From contig JBLWGC010000213.1 in the NCBI GenBank assembly GCA_048772705.1, forward strand, positions 1 to 64,000: a DNA stretch of 64,000 nucleotides, read 5' to 3'. The translations under genes were made by a program, and so were the position numbers. This document shows positions 20,795 to 30,180 of this stretch, one piece after another. Under the pieces are notes generated by a model that did no database searches, had not been told where the DNA came from, and was given only the letters and a program-made list of their open reading frames with translations. Positions within the stretch are counted from its first letter, which is position 1. Every line of letters starts with the position of its first letter. The DNA comes from Leidyana gryllorum EB-2025a (Eukaryota; Apicomplexa).

Positions 20795-23388
20795 TCACTC
20801 GCAAACTTCTCGATGCCACTTTATTAATCTAACACAGCACATCCACATATCAATCAAACCTTTCGGCCTCACCAACGTCAACGTAGCGTTACCCGACGGA
20901 CCCAGAAACGCTGCGTGGAAACGAGCCAACGCACCAACAACCTCCGCGTGCGGCAAACGGTTTTGACTCGCGCCTTGCGACTGTGGAGGCACTTGTTGGT
21001 GCTGACGAAATACTTTCCAAAGCCCTGCAGTAAATAGTAAGACGCTAAGGTTCAACCGGCGGTAGAGAGACGGAGGGGGAGGGGGAAGGGAGAGAGGGAG
21101 AGACAACGACACACAGACACACAGACACGCAGATGACTCACCCAACTTTTCGAGAGAAAAGTCGACCTGTGCTCTCACCAAACCGTCCGAGGCGTCTTGG
21201 AGCAATACCTCTAGAGTCCTGTAGCACGGGAACCACTCCCGAAACTCAGCTTGTGAGCTCAGACTCGCCAACATGTAGCTGTAGCTATTGATGGTGAAGA
21301 CTGCTGCCCGTGGCGGGCTGAGTTTCGCTGCCACCTGGCGGCATATATTGATCACCGGAAGGAAAGTGCGATCCAACGTATCATTGAACTCTCTGATCCG
21401 TTCATCGTTCTGGTTGGGGCTCTTGCTGTTCAACAAGACTTGTTGGTCAAAGATTTGAAGGAGACTCCGAACCAATTCCACCGTTTGGGTCACAAACGCC
21501 GGCATTCTCAAAGTTGGAGACCCGATATCCTCGTTAGCGATCTCCTGCATCATCAGAGACTGCACCAAACCGGGGGTAGAGGGGGCACACACACATTCGA
21601 TCGACGTACCCGGCTCTCCAGACTGTTTCGGAAAGCAGCAAAGAAGCCCTCTCGCAGATGGATCAGATATCGGAGAAAGGTTGGCACCCCATCGTGCGGG
21701 AGAGACCCTAAAATCTGTGGAAAGGCTCCCAGATAAAAGTCCAGAGTGTATATCTTGTCGAAGGCGGCCACTGGATTGGCCTCGATACTCTGCAGACTTT
21801 TCCTCACTTCCCGCTGGTGCAGAGCCAAAGCCAAAGGGTCCTCTGCAGCGCTCGCAAAGTCGGGAAAGTCATTTGTATCGAACGGACAGTAAGGCTTCAG
21901 GCTCTCGTGTAAGTCTCGTAGCAGCCCTTCATAAAAGACATACTCCAAGAGACCGGCTGGAGTCAAAAGATCGTCGCCTTCATCGAGTTCGGGGGTCAGC
22001 GGCTCCTTCAATATGTCCAAACAGGACAGAAACTCCTCGGCAAAGGTCTTTTCTTCCTGCGCAATCTGATAAACCCACGCCAAGACGTTACTGATGAATC
22101 TGAGCCAAGATGACGATGACCTTTGATCGAACAATTGATCCTTACGCTGTACTGTCGAGATCGTCGGCCTTCCCGATATACGCCCGGGCGTTCGGACCTG
22201 TTTTATAGTTCGGGGCAGCCTGATCCAAGAAGACGTCTTGTGGCTTGAGTTCGGGCATTCCGATCATCCGCACCCCGGACGTCAATGCCTCGTTGAAGCG
22301 ATACCGGAGCAGTGTCGCCCTCAGCTACCGAAGAAAGTGACAAGTCGCAAAGAAACAACGCGTCCGCGACAAATTCAGCAACGGGTCCAGAAACAGATTC
22401 AGACAGACAGACAGGAGAGAGGACAAAGTTGAACTTACCGCGGCCAACGCCTGGAGGCTCTGTTTTAGATACCGTGGGCGAGACTGGAGCAAAAGTATGG
22501 CCCGATAGAAACTGAGAATGACGTCCTGGACAGAGTTGTCCACATTGGTTGTCGTCACCAATCCAGTTGGTAAGGGGTTCTTCTTGGCTTCGTGGAGTAA
22601 TCTTAGGGAGAAGAATAGCTCTACGACGGCGTCGTTCTGCTCTTCTCGCAGGAATCGGGACACGAGACGTCTGTCAAGAACGACGAGATAGCTGATTTCG
22701 CCCGGCCCTGACTTACTGACAGCAGTTCTGGATGCCGGTGAAGAGTCTCTCGAAGCCCAATTGGACCAATTCATCGAGCGTCGAGGTCGCACATATAGTG
22801 GATCTCGGCAGAGGCTCGCGAGCGACAGTACTGCCGGGTTGCGGTAATAAACAGGTGTGGAGGGGAACGTCCAAGTGTCCGTGCCTTTCCAAGTAGTGTA
22901 GAATCTAAGGCGTTGACACTCATTACTGAGACGTGAGTCAGCCCCACCTTCACCGAGTTATCCTGTTTCTCCATCAACTGTTTGAGGGATAAGAGGTATT
23001 CTGTACTCAGCGGTTCCTTTTGCGTCACCGTGAGGACATCGTTGTCCTCCGGCAATAAACATTGGCGATATTGAGCGCACGCCAACAAATTGGCCTGAAC
23101 GACCTCCCGAGCGCCCTGTAGAGTTTGGGCTTTACTGAGTGTGCTACTCGAAGCTCCTTGGCGGCCGACAGATGCCTCCAGGTTCGCTTTAGCTACAGCC
23201 ACCCTGTCGGCGGCTGCCTGCAGTTGAGTAGCCAGAACGACTAAATCTTCCCTAACAGCTCGAAACGAGCCAAGTGCGCCTTCAACTCGCGCCAGTCGAC
23301 AGTGTCGCAAAGCCAATGCCGGGGGCAAAGCCCCAGTTTCCAAACCTCGAGACAACTCTACCAAACATTCAACGGGGTTAGTGTCCAT
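20795..23388 (-). CDS. COG6: Golgi complex subunit COG6
   Basis: Seven exons give about 720 residues: 23388-22948, 22904-22717, 22670-22439, 22324-22182, 22120-21610, 21559-21142, 21024-20795. COG6 belongs to lobe B of the conserved oligomeric Golgi tether for retrograde vesicles. Supporting signatures: an N-terminal heptad-rich region, GFERLFTGIQNCC (family: YERLYRW...C), RPRYLKQSLQ (family: RP.LFKYC), the segment before GMPELK, and RFISNVLAWVYQIAQEE (family: RYVGDMLAWLHQ). The end of exon 4 is ambiguous: a 61-bp intron or a 25-bp one both keep frame. The start is taken at the first in-frame ATG; a 5' UTR intron may lie at 23440-23490. Intron 6 (117 bp) is GT- and CT-rich. Confidence 0.8.
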
Positions 23389-23580
23389 CAAAAGACCTTT
23401 TTTCACACGAGAACGAAGGAGTTGGCCATGTCAATTTGCTGCAGAGTAATTCAAAGTCACAAAGCTCTCATCAAATTCACACTCACCCGTTGAACCCACA
23501 GCTGCCAGTCCGGAGTAAGATGAAGGAGTCTGTGTGTGAAACAGAGATCGCTCGGGCAAAGTTCGAAATGCGAGTTTGAC

Positions 23581-24756
23581 TTACGCTTGGTACTCAGCGG
23601 TCCAAATGAGATCGCTCTCCTTCATGACGCCGATGCGGACGTACCACAGACGCTTCAGCACCACGACGACCATTTCCAATACCTCCGATGCGCGGTAGTC
23701 GCTAAGAGCAGCCAAGCAGCACTCGCGGTTGGCCCGGGCCTTGTGACTGTCGGCCAGAAGCTGAAGGATACGGATGACTTTGTACAGTCTGGTGAAAGCA
23801 TCATTGACGGGGAGATTGTTGAACGGAAGAAGAGTGATGACCCATTGAGGGTTGGGAGGGGGCACTGAGAGATCAAAGATGGCCGGGAGAGGGACGCCCT
23901 GGAGGACTGAGAGAGGTTGGTTCTGAGTGACTGCCTGCTGAATAACAACGTTGTTCTGCTGAATGGCTGTGGTCTCTTGGATTTTGATGCTGTTGTCAAC
24001 ATTGTTGATGAGGGTGACCTCCTGGGTGAAATAGTTGTTGACAATGTGACCCGGCTCATCCTTCTTGGGCAGAGTACCCTTCCCGAAAGGATCGACCAAC
24101 TTGTTGTCCCCCTCCTCATACGTCGCCGGCTGAGTCACAGACACCTTCTCAGTGGCCACCTCAATGACCTCAGGAGGCACAGTGGGCTCCTCAGCCTCCA
24201 CTTCCGGAGTGCTGCTGATGGGAAGTTCTCCCGGAAGGGTCATCGGAGCGATGGTGGTGGTCACAGGGATCTCGCCGGGCAGAGTCATCGGAGCGATGGT
24301 GGTGGTCACGGGAATCTCGCCGGGCAGAGTCATCGGAGCGATGGTGGTCGACTCGGAGGATGTTTCAGAGCTCTCTGGCTCGGGAACGATCTCAGCGGCC
24401 TGAGAAGTCTCGGGGGCGGACGCCTCGGCGTCCGCTTCATCGTCCGCTTCATCGTCGGTGTCCTCGACCTCCTGGGGCGGAAAGACAATGACTTCCGAAG
24501 TGGAAGAAGAAGTTGTGGTCTCAGCCACTGTAAGCTCTGTTGTCTCTGATTTGTCAGTAGCCTCGATGGTGACAATGTCCTCGGTAGTTTCAAAGTCGAA
24601 AGTGGGAGGCATCGGCATAATGGGATCCTCCACCATTTGAGCTCTCCTCAAAGTGGAGGAGGCCTGAGGGGTGTCAAGAGCTGTTTTGAAGATCGAGATC
24701 GAGAACTAACTCACCGCAGCGCAAGACGCTACTCCGAAAAGAACTAGAAGTTTCAT
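23581..24756 (-). CDS. Secreted protein with 15-residue repeats
   Basis: Two exons (24756-24715, 24663-23581; 51-bp intron) give 374 residues. The 14-residue first exon, MKLLVLFGVASCAA, is a signal peptide found only by splicing. The mature part is acidic and Thr/Glu-rich, with three tandem 15-residue units (TTTIAPMTLPGEIPV type) near residues 120-165. It is followed by a hydrophobic, glutamine-rich domain (IQQNNVVIQQAV...) and a C-terminal helical part ending WTAEYQA. No GPI or membrane segment is seen. The Thr/Ser/Pro repeats look like O-glycosylation targets, which would suit a surface or extracellular-matrix protein; this is inference. No family recognised. Confidence 0.65.
24240..24355. 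repeat. 45-bp coding repeats in secreted protein
   Basis: Tandem copies of a 45-bp unit (core TCATCGGAGCGATGGTGGTG on the plus strand) encode the TTTIAPMTLPGEIPV repeats. The copies are nearly identical at DNA level, which suggests recent duplication or ongoing homogenisation. Confidence 0.75.
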
Positions 24757-24827
24757 AGTTAAACACTAGTTTGTGCACGTCGCACGCCAAGCATGCACTA
24801 CCACCATAGCTCATCTTGAATGACTAA

Positions 24828-25468
24828 CTAAGGCTGAGACTCTTCTGGTGCATCCTGGAATCTCACAGCGTCCTCTCCTCCTCCATTCTGGTCGCCTTCT
24901 CCTTCTCCGTCTTCGTCATCGTCGTCATCCTCAGCAGCTTCATCATCTTCCTGTTCCAGGGGCAGATCGATTTCCTGTAATACATCCTTCACCGCCAGGA
25001 ACAGTTGGGTTAGAGAGCTGTGCGGCGGGAGAGGTATATGCGGTTCGGCCAGACTTTGTTGTGAAAGCTGTAACGTACCTATCATCGTCAAGATAGAAGG
25101 ACACTTCTGTAAACTTCAAGTCATCCTCATCCTCACTATCGTCTTCCATGTCATTCAGTCCCCCCCCATTGGTGGTTTCGATCCCAAGTATAGCATCCGG
25201 GCCCTGGAACTGGCAGTATATGTGGGGTTTAGCGGCCTCTTCAGTGCTGCCTTCAGAACTGGTCCCATGGAGTAAAAGGTTGTTCAGTAAAAAGTCAACG
25301 CGCTTATGGACTGCTTCGGGCGTAGAACTTTCATACTTGAGACTGCAACAAATCCCACTTGCAGAAGACCACTTTCACTCACATTCGGTCACTCAAAGTT
25401 AACTTTCCGGGACCCAAGTTGATATCCTCCACTGTAACCCTTGTGGGATGCACTACTAGAATATCCAT
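24828..25468 (-). CDS. pICln-like protein
   Basis: Three exons (25468-25383, 25342-25079, 25017-24828; introns 40 and 61 bp) give 179 residues. pICln is the methylosome subunit that hands Sm proteins to the SMN assembly pathway. Matches are moderate: an N-terminal PH-like part with GPGKLTLSD, KPHIYCQFQG, an acidic loop (EDDSEDEDD), a strand-helix pair LKFTEVSFYLDDD...LTQLFLAVKDVLQ equivalent to the family ITEFRFVP...LEAMFTAM, and a strongly acidic tail. The size is somewhat smaller than the animal protein. A different small PH-fold protein remains possible. Confidence 0.55.
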
Positions 25469-25480
25469 TGTGTCAAAAAA

Positions 25481-26532
25481 TCACAGCACCCGCTTGCGGA
25501 CCGTAGGGTTCCTAGAAGTATCATCTCTCGATTTGTGGACCGTCGCACCCTTCACATTCCTCATCTTTAGTGGAGTTTGGGAACGAGAAGCGGGCCGCCC
25601 GCGGGACTTTAAGGCCCGAGGCACCAGAACAGTACTTAGCACTGCCAGTATGTCCACCGCTCCCATTTGAAGACACTCTCGCATACGACTCGGCTGGCGA
25701 ACAGCTGCTATCATCGCTATACTGCTGTTGATTGACGGTCTCCCCGTTGGCTGCAGCCGGCCAAAGGCAATCAGAGTTGGGGTCACAAAGGTCCTACAAC
25801 ACGTCGTCGTCGTACCTCCTCTCGCTGATGATATCTCACTGCTTACCGGAACATTCCTACTCCCTTGGCCCCTCTCGTCAGCTGAGCCAGCCCAATACCC
25901 CACCAATGAAATGTACTGAGCAGAAACTCCACCATAAGAGCACCATACACAGAGTAGAGAGGCCCGTCATGTTTTAGTGGGACTCCTACGAGGGGGCAAC
26001 AGTCAGTCAGTCAGTCAGGCAGCCAGCTCGATCTCTACCCAAGCTCACCAGATATTGGGTCCCTCAAGTCGGGTAACGCTGGGGCTGTCACAATGCGATG
26101 GATTGCAGATCCGCGGGGACAGGCTGTCTCAAGCATCGTCCAGGTGACGGCAAAGAGATAGACGCCCAGACACACACAAAGGGTGTCCAGGAGGACCTTC
26201 AAAACCCGTATCGGAGCCCTGTTGCGTACCATTGGGAGAAAGACGGCTTCGAGTTCTTTGTTGGCCCCTGTGCTCAGATAAGTGACCCAGAACCATTGAC
26301 ACGTTCCTCCACACACTACACCCAAAATGTCACCGGGCAGGAACCATAGGAACGGCCCAATGGTCGATTTGAGGACAGATGCAGCCCAGAAATACCAAAT
26401 GTGGTAAGTAAAAGCTTCAACTATAATGGCAATGTCTGGTGCCACTCGCGCCAGTTTGTATTCCTCTGGTGGAACAAAGGAGTCTGGTGTTGATATCTCC
26501 ACCCGCGGTGAGGAGGAAGATTTGTCAGTCAT
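25481..26532 (-). CDS. Unrecognised multi-pass membrane protein
   Basis: Three exons (26532-26049, 25985-25847, 25793-25481; introns 63 and 53 bp) give 311 residues. At least four to five hydrophobic segments are visible: around YHIWYFWAASVLKS, FLWFLPGDILGVVCGG, LLDTLCVCLGVYLFAV, SVYGALMVEFLLSTFHWWGI and AVDILAVLSTVL. The N-terminus is Ser-rich and cytosolic-looking, the C-terminus basic. The trimeric intracellular cation channel family was considered but its signature is not there. Function unknown. Its 3' end lies 12 bp from the pICln-like start on the same strand. Confidence 0.6.
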
Positions 26533-26688
26533 CAGAATTACAGAGCACTAACGGGGGGTTTTTGGTTGATTGGTTGGGTGGGTGGGAAGTGTTGGTTAAT
26601 ATCGCATTCACAGCCGTGGTCAAGCGAGCGAGCGAGAGAGAGTATGAGAGAGAGAGAGAGCTATTTCTTCTAAAAGGAGAGTGATCAA

Positions 26689-28562
26689 TCACAGATACAG
26701 GCCTTCAGGAATCTTTCCCTTCTTCCGATAAAGGGCCTTATCCTTAGCTTTTCGGAAATCTGCGTGACATGGCGGTGATGAAAGTACTCAATCCAGTCTT
26801 TCTGCGACTCACCATCCTGTGTGACACGCATTCGCCTCTCTCTGAGCGCCAACAGGCCCGCTTCGGTACACATGGCCTGCAACAAACAGTTTCGATACCA
26901 CTCATCAAGCGATCAAGTCTGGAAAGTACCTTAATATCGGCACCCGAGAGATCGTCTTTAGTCATGATGAACTCCTCGAGGTCCACATCGTCGCCCAGGG
27001 TCATCTTGGATGTATGTATATTGAAAATTCGACGCTTAGTCTTGGAGTCCGGAGCTGGAAGCTCAATCTTCCGATCAATACGCCCAGGACGAATCAGAGC
27101 GGGATCTAAAGCCTCGATCCTGTTGGTGGCCATAACTACCTTCACGTCACCCTTGGCATCGAAACCGTCCAATTGATTCAGAAGCTCAAGCATTGTGCGC
27201 TGGATTTCGCGCTCGCCGCCGCTATGTGCCTCGTACCTGCCATGACACCCCAAACGTAAACCTCAGCAGTCATTGATAACCACCACTCACCGTTTGGACC
27301 CAACGGCGTCAATTTCATCAATGAAGACGATGGAGGGAGCATGTTCCTCGGCCACTCTAAAGAGCTCGCGGACCAGTTTGGGACCGTCGCCCAGATATTT
27401 CTGTATGAGCTCCGAGCCAACAACGCGCAAGAAGGTAGCAGAGGTCTCGTTCGCAACCGCTTTCGCGAGCAGTGTCTTCCCGGTCCCGGGGGGGCCATAC
27501 AGAATGACACCCTTCGGCGGCTTGATGCCAATGTCCTCGTACAATTCAGGATGAACCAGAGGCAGCTCGACTGCTTCTTTGATCTCTTGAATTTGAGTCT
27601 CCAAACCACCAATGTCGCGGTAACTCTCCAACGGAGCTTTGTCCACCTTCATGACCGACACCAGCGGATCCACGTCATTTTGCAGAACTCCAACCACTGC
27701 CATCACCTGTAACCGAGAAACGACAACGATAAACCCAGAAATCCTTCGTAGAAGAAGCTCACCTTGTTGTGCAGCAGCACGTTAGCGTCCGGCACCAACT
27801 GATCTTTGTCCACAATTGACAAAATGTTGACATAGTGGTCTGGACCAACGGCGGATGACACGATGGCGTGATTTTCGTCTATGATCTCGGCCAAAGTGCC
27901 CACGGTCAACGGCGAATCCCGCAAGTCATTTATAATCGCGCGCTCTCTCTGCAGCAGCAAGAATATACCCAATCTTCTTTCGGAGCGGAGACATGAACAT
28001 CAATCGCTATGACAACCGCTAAAGTTCATCGACACCCCACACCACCACCTTATTGTGCATAGGCACAGACACAGGTCTTTTTTGGTCTAAAGACCCTTCG
28101 CAGCAGATGAACAACACACACAGTCGCACACTCACACATTCAGATGGACACAAGTATCGGCACATACTCGCACTCGCACACGCGTAGACAGACACACACG
28201 CACGCACACTGATTCAACGTTCAATGCATTGTTAGACACAGTGTATGTGTATGGCGTACCTCAGCCCTCTCCTCAGGCGGGCGATGCTTCTCCTTGTTAA
28301 GGATGTATTCCTGTTCAAGTAAAAGGAAGTCTTTGACTTTCTCTTGACGCAGTTGGCGTAGTCTACAGCGAGAGGCAGGGGTGATAGCAGGAAGTTTGGA
28401 GGCGCCAACGGTGCCTTTGGTGCGTCGTTGTTTACGCCCTAGGCCGGAAGTGATAGTCTGCTTTTGTGTTTCGAGTCTTCTGGACTTCTCGCGGTCTTGA
28501 CGTTGCTTGTCCTGGTCATCCCCCTGATTGGGTGGGAGGTTTAGCCCGTGCGCGTTGCCCAT
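26689..28562 (-). CDS. PSMC1: 26S proteasome ATPase Rpt2
   Basis: Six exons (28562-28260, 27948-27763, 27706-27291, 27236-26930, 26876-26813, 26759-26689) give 448 residues; human is 440. Rpt2 is one of six AAA+ ATPases that unfold substrates and gate the 20S core. It starts MGNA (N-myristoylation site, as in human MGQ), then the coiled-coil and OB domains, Walker A GPPGTGKT, Walker B IVFIDEID, arginine fingers in RPGRIDRK, and the C-terminal gate-opening HbYX motif LYL. Intron 1 is 311 bp, the largest clear intron here, and GT-rich; the others are 53-56 bp. A T6 tract (28565-28570) sits just upstream of the ATG. Confidence 0.96.
27949..28259 (-). repeat. GT-rich 311-bp intron of Rpt2
   Basis: The intron begins GTACGC and ends CTGCTGCAG. 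Its first two thirds are TG/CG dinucleotide-rich. A short inverted repeat (GGTCTTTAGACC region near 28070-28095) lies in the middle. No convincing snoRNA boxes or extra exon were seen. Confidence 0.6.
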
Positions 28563-28596
28563 ACTTTTTTGTTTTTGTATTAAGGTCAATGGTCTT
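28563..28596. promoter_or_regulatory. 34-bp gap between divergent starts
   Basis: This short interval with T6 and T5 runs separates the Rpt2 ATG (28562, minus) and the next gene's ATG (28597, plus). It must serve both genes. Confidence 0.45.
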
Positions 28597-30180
28597 ATGG
28601 CAGAACCGGGCGCGTTAGACGCAGAAGAGTGGTTCGCTTTCTTGGAGGGTCGTTCTCAATGGCACTTTAATTGTCGCGAAAATCGTACTAACCGACTTCT
28701 ACGGGCGCGTACTGTGGTTTTCGGTCTCGAAGATGGGTCGTTATCTTCCTCACTGGAGGTTGGCGAGCCACGCGGTGCGATACAGCAGGGAGCAGATGAC
28801 TCTTCCGACTCCATGGATCCGTATCGACAGTGCCGGCGTCTGGTGGAGCGGGGGAGTGAGTGGTTGTCGACTAGCAGTCGGATGCCGGCGACAGACTTGT
28901 CGAACACCCCATCTGCGAGTGTTCCCCGGCGGCGGTTCCGGCGGAGTACAGCGGTTGTTCCCCGACCGGCCAACCGTCCGGTGGACCTGTTACTCCAATA
29001 TCCATTGGTGCCTGAACTTCTCGCCTCCAGGAGAGAATTTGAGCAAATGTTAAGCCGATCGGAGCGATTATGCCAACAGGGTAAACCTTTCCTTCCGGCC
29101 TCTACGCCGTTACCCAACTTCCGCGAGGATTTGTACGTTGCGTTTCATGCAAGTGTACACTCGATGAAAGGTCTGCAAGAGAATCAAGACTTTTGTTGGC
29201 GCCCGAAGGGGCATAAGTGCCATTTAATGCATCTACTCTTACTTCCGACTTTTGGGTCGCACCTTCTGGTTCTCTCCTCTCCACTATCGAGGATGACTGT
29301 CCAGCAGCTTCTCAAGGTGCACAAACTATCCCACATACGCCTCGGGTCGCCGCCCGGGCTGGATATGACGGAGCTCTTCCGAGTCGCTGCGGCCGGCGGT
29401 ACCCCGCTGCCGAGCGAGCTGCGTCGGAGACGGCGGACTACGCGTCGGAGTAAGCGTCAGAGTCTGCGACACGCGCTTAGCTGTATGTGTGGACGTCGTA
29501 CGGGGAGTGTGCGCGCGGGGAGTTGTGTGGGAGTATCTGACATGCGAGTGGAGGAGAATCCGACGTCGTCGTCTGCGACAGTTCGTACTCCTCCCGCTGA
29601 TGAAGGACCAATGAGACGTCATAATAGTAAACGTCTGGTGGGATTGAGTGAGGCTGAGGAAACAACTCGTGCCGAGTCACCTGATTCCCAGTTGTTCTCT
29701 GATTCAGACGACAATAGCGATCAACAAAACAATGTATTTGGCGAAGGTTTGCGTAATCCGATAACGCGTTCGACTTCAAGTCTGTTGGGCCCACAAAGGC
29801 CGTCTATTCGAACCTTCCTTAATATCGAAAGAGCTCCGAAAATCACACTGATTGACTCGAAAACGCTCTCGGTGCTCAGTCGGCTTAATGAAACACCACA
29901 ACGTGATCTACATTTGTTGCCCAATACTGCTAACGGTTCTGGGGTTCTGCTGCATGGCTCACTCGCTGTCGCCTACAACCACGCCCGAGTCCTATCACTG
30001 TTCATGGACGAACTCCCAGCACCTTTGGTATTCCTCACTTCGTCCCCGGCACAAACGTCCCGAGTGCTGCAAGGACTCGCTCTGTCGTACTACTTCCTGG
30101 ATCGAAACTATCTCCCCCTCGAGGTCTCAGAACCGCTCCTGGATAGTTTTGGCGCTGGACGCCGTCGCAGCAGCATCTAA
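28597..30180 (+). CDS. Unrecognised 527-residue protein
   Basis: Single exon from the ATG at 28597 (MAEPGALDAEEWF). The N-terminal 250 residues contain globular-looking stretches (DLLLQYPLVPELLASRREFE, LMHLLLLPTFGSHLLVL). The centre is arginine-rich (RRRRRTTRRSKRQ near residue 285) and Ser/Asp-rich. The last 130 residues again look folded, with SGVLLHGSLAVAYNHARVL and LQGLALSYYFLD. No catalytic motif or membrane segment identified. It is divergent with Rpt2, and its TAA overlaps the LSG1 stop on the other strand within the four bases CTAA. Confidence 0.6.
   Translation: MAEPGALDAEEWFAFLEGRSQWHFNCRENRTNRLLRARTVVFGLEDGSLSSSLEVGEPRGAIQQGADDSSDSMDPYRQCRRLVERGSEWLSTSSRMPATDLSNTPSASVPRRRFRRSTAVVPRPANRPVDLLLQYPLVPELLASRREFEQMLSRSERLCQQGKPFLPASTPLPNFREDLYVAFHASVHSMKGLQENQDFCWRPKGHKCHLMHLLLLPTFGSHLLVLSSPLSRMTVQQLLKVHKLSHIRLGSPPGLDMTELFRVAAAGGTPLPSELRRRRRTTRRSKRQSLRHALSCMCGRRTGSVRAGSCVGVSDMRVEENPTSSSATVRTPPADEGPMRRHNSKRLVGLSEAEETTRAESPDSQLFSDSDDNSDQQNNVFGEGLRNPITRSTSSLLGPQRPSIRTFLNIERAPKITLIDSKTLSVLSRLNETPQRDLHLLPNTANGSGVLLHGSLAVAYNHARVLSLFMDELPAPLVFLTSSPAQTSRVLQGLALSYYFLDRNYLPLEVSEPLLDSFGAGRRRSSI

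Noticed and set aside
25481-26532. TRIC (TMEM38) cation channel
   Set aside because: Several membrane helices, but the conserved family motifs are missing; left as unknown membrane protein.
28019-28207. Cysteine-rich 62-codon minus-strand frame
   Set aside because: It lies entirely inside the GT-rich first intron of Rpt2, whose flanking exons join perfectly.
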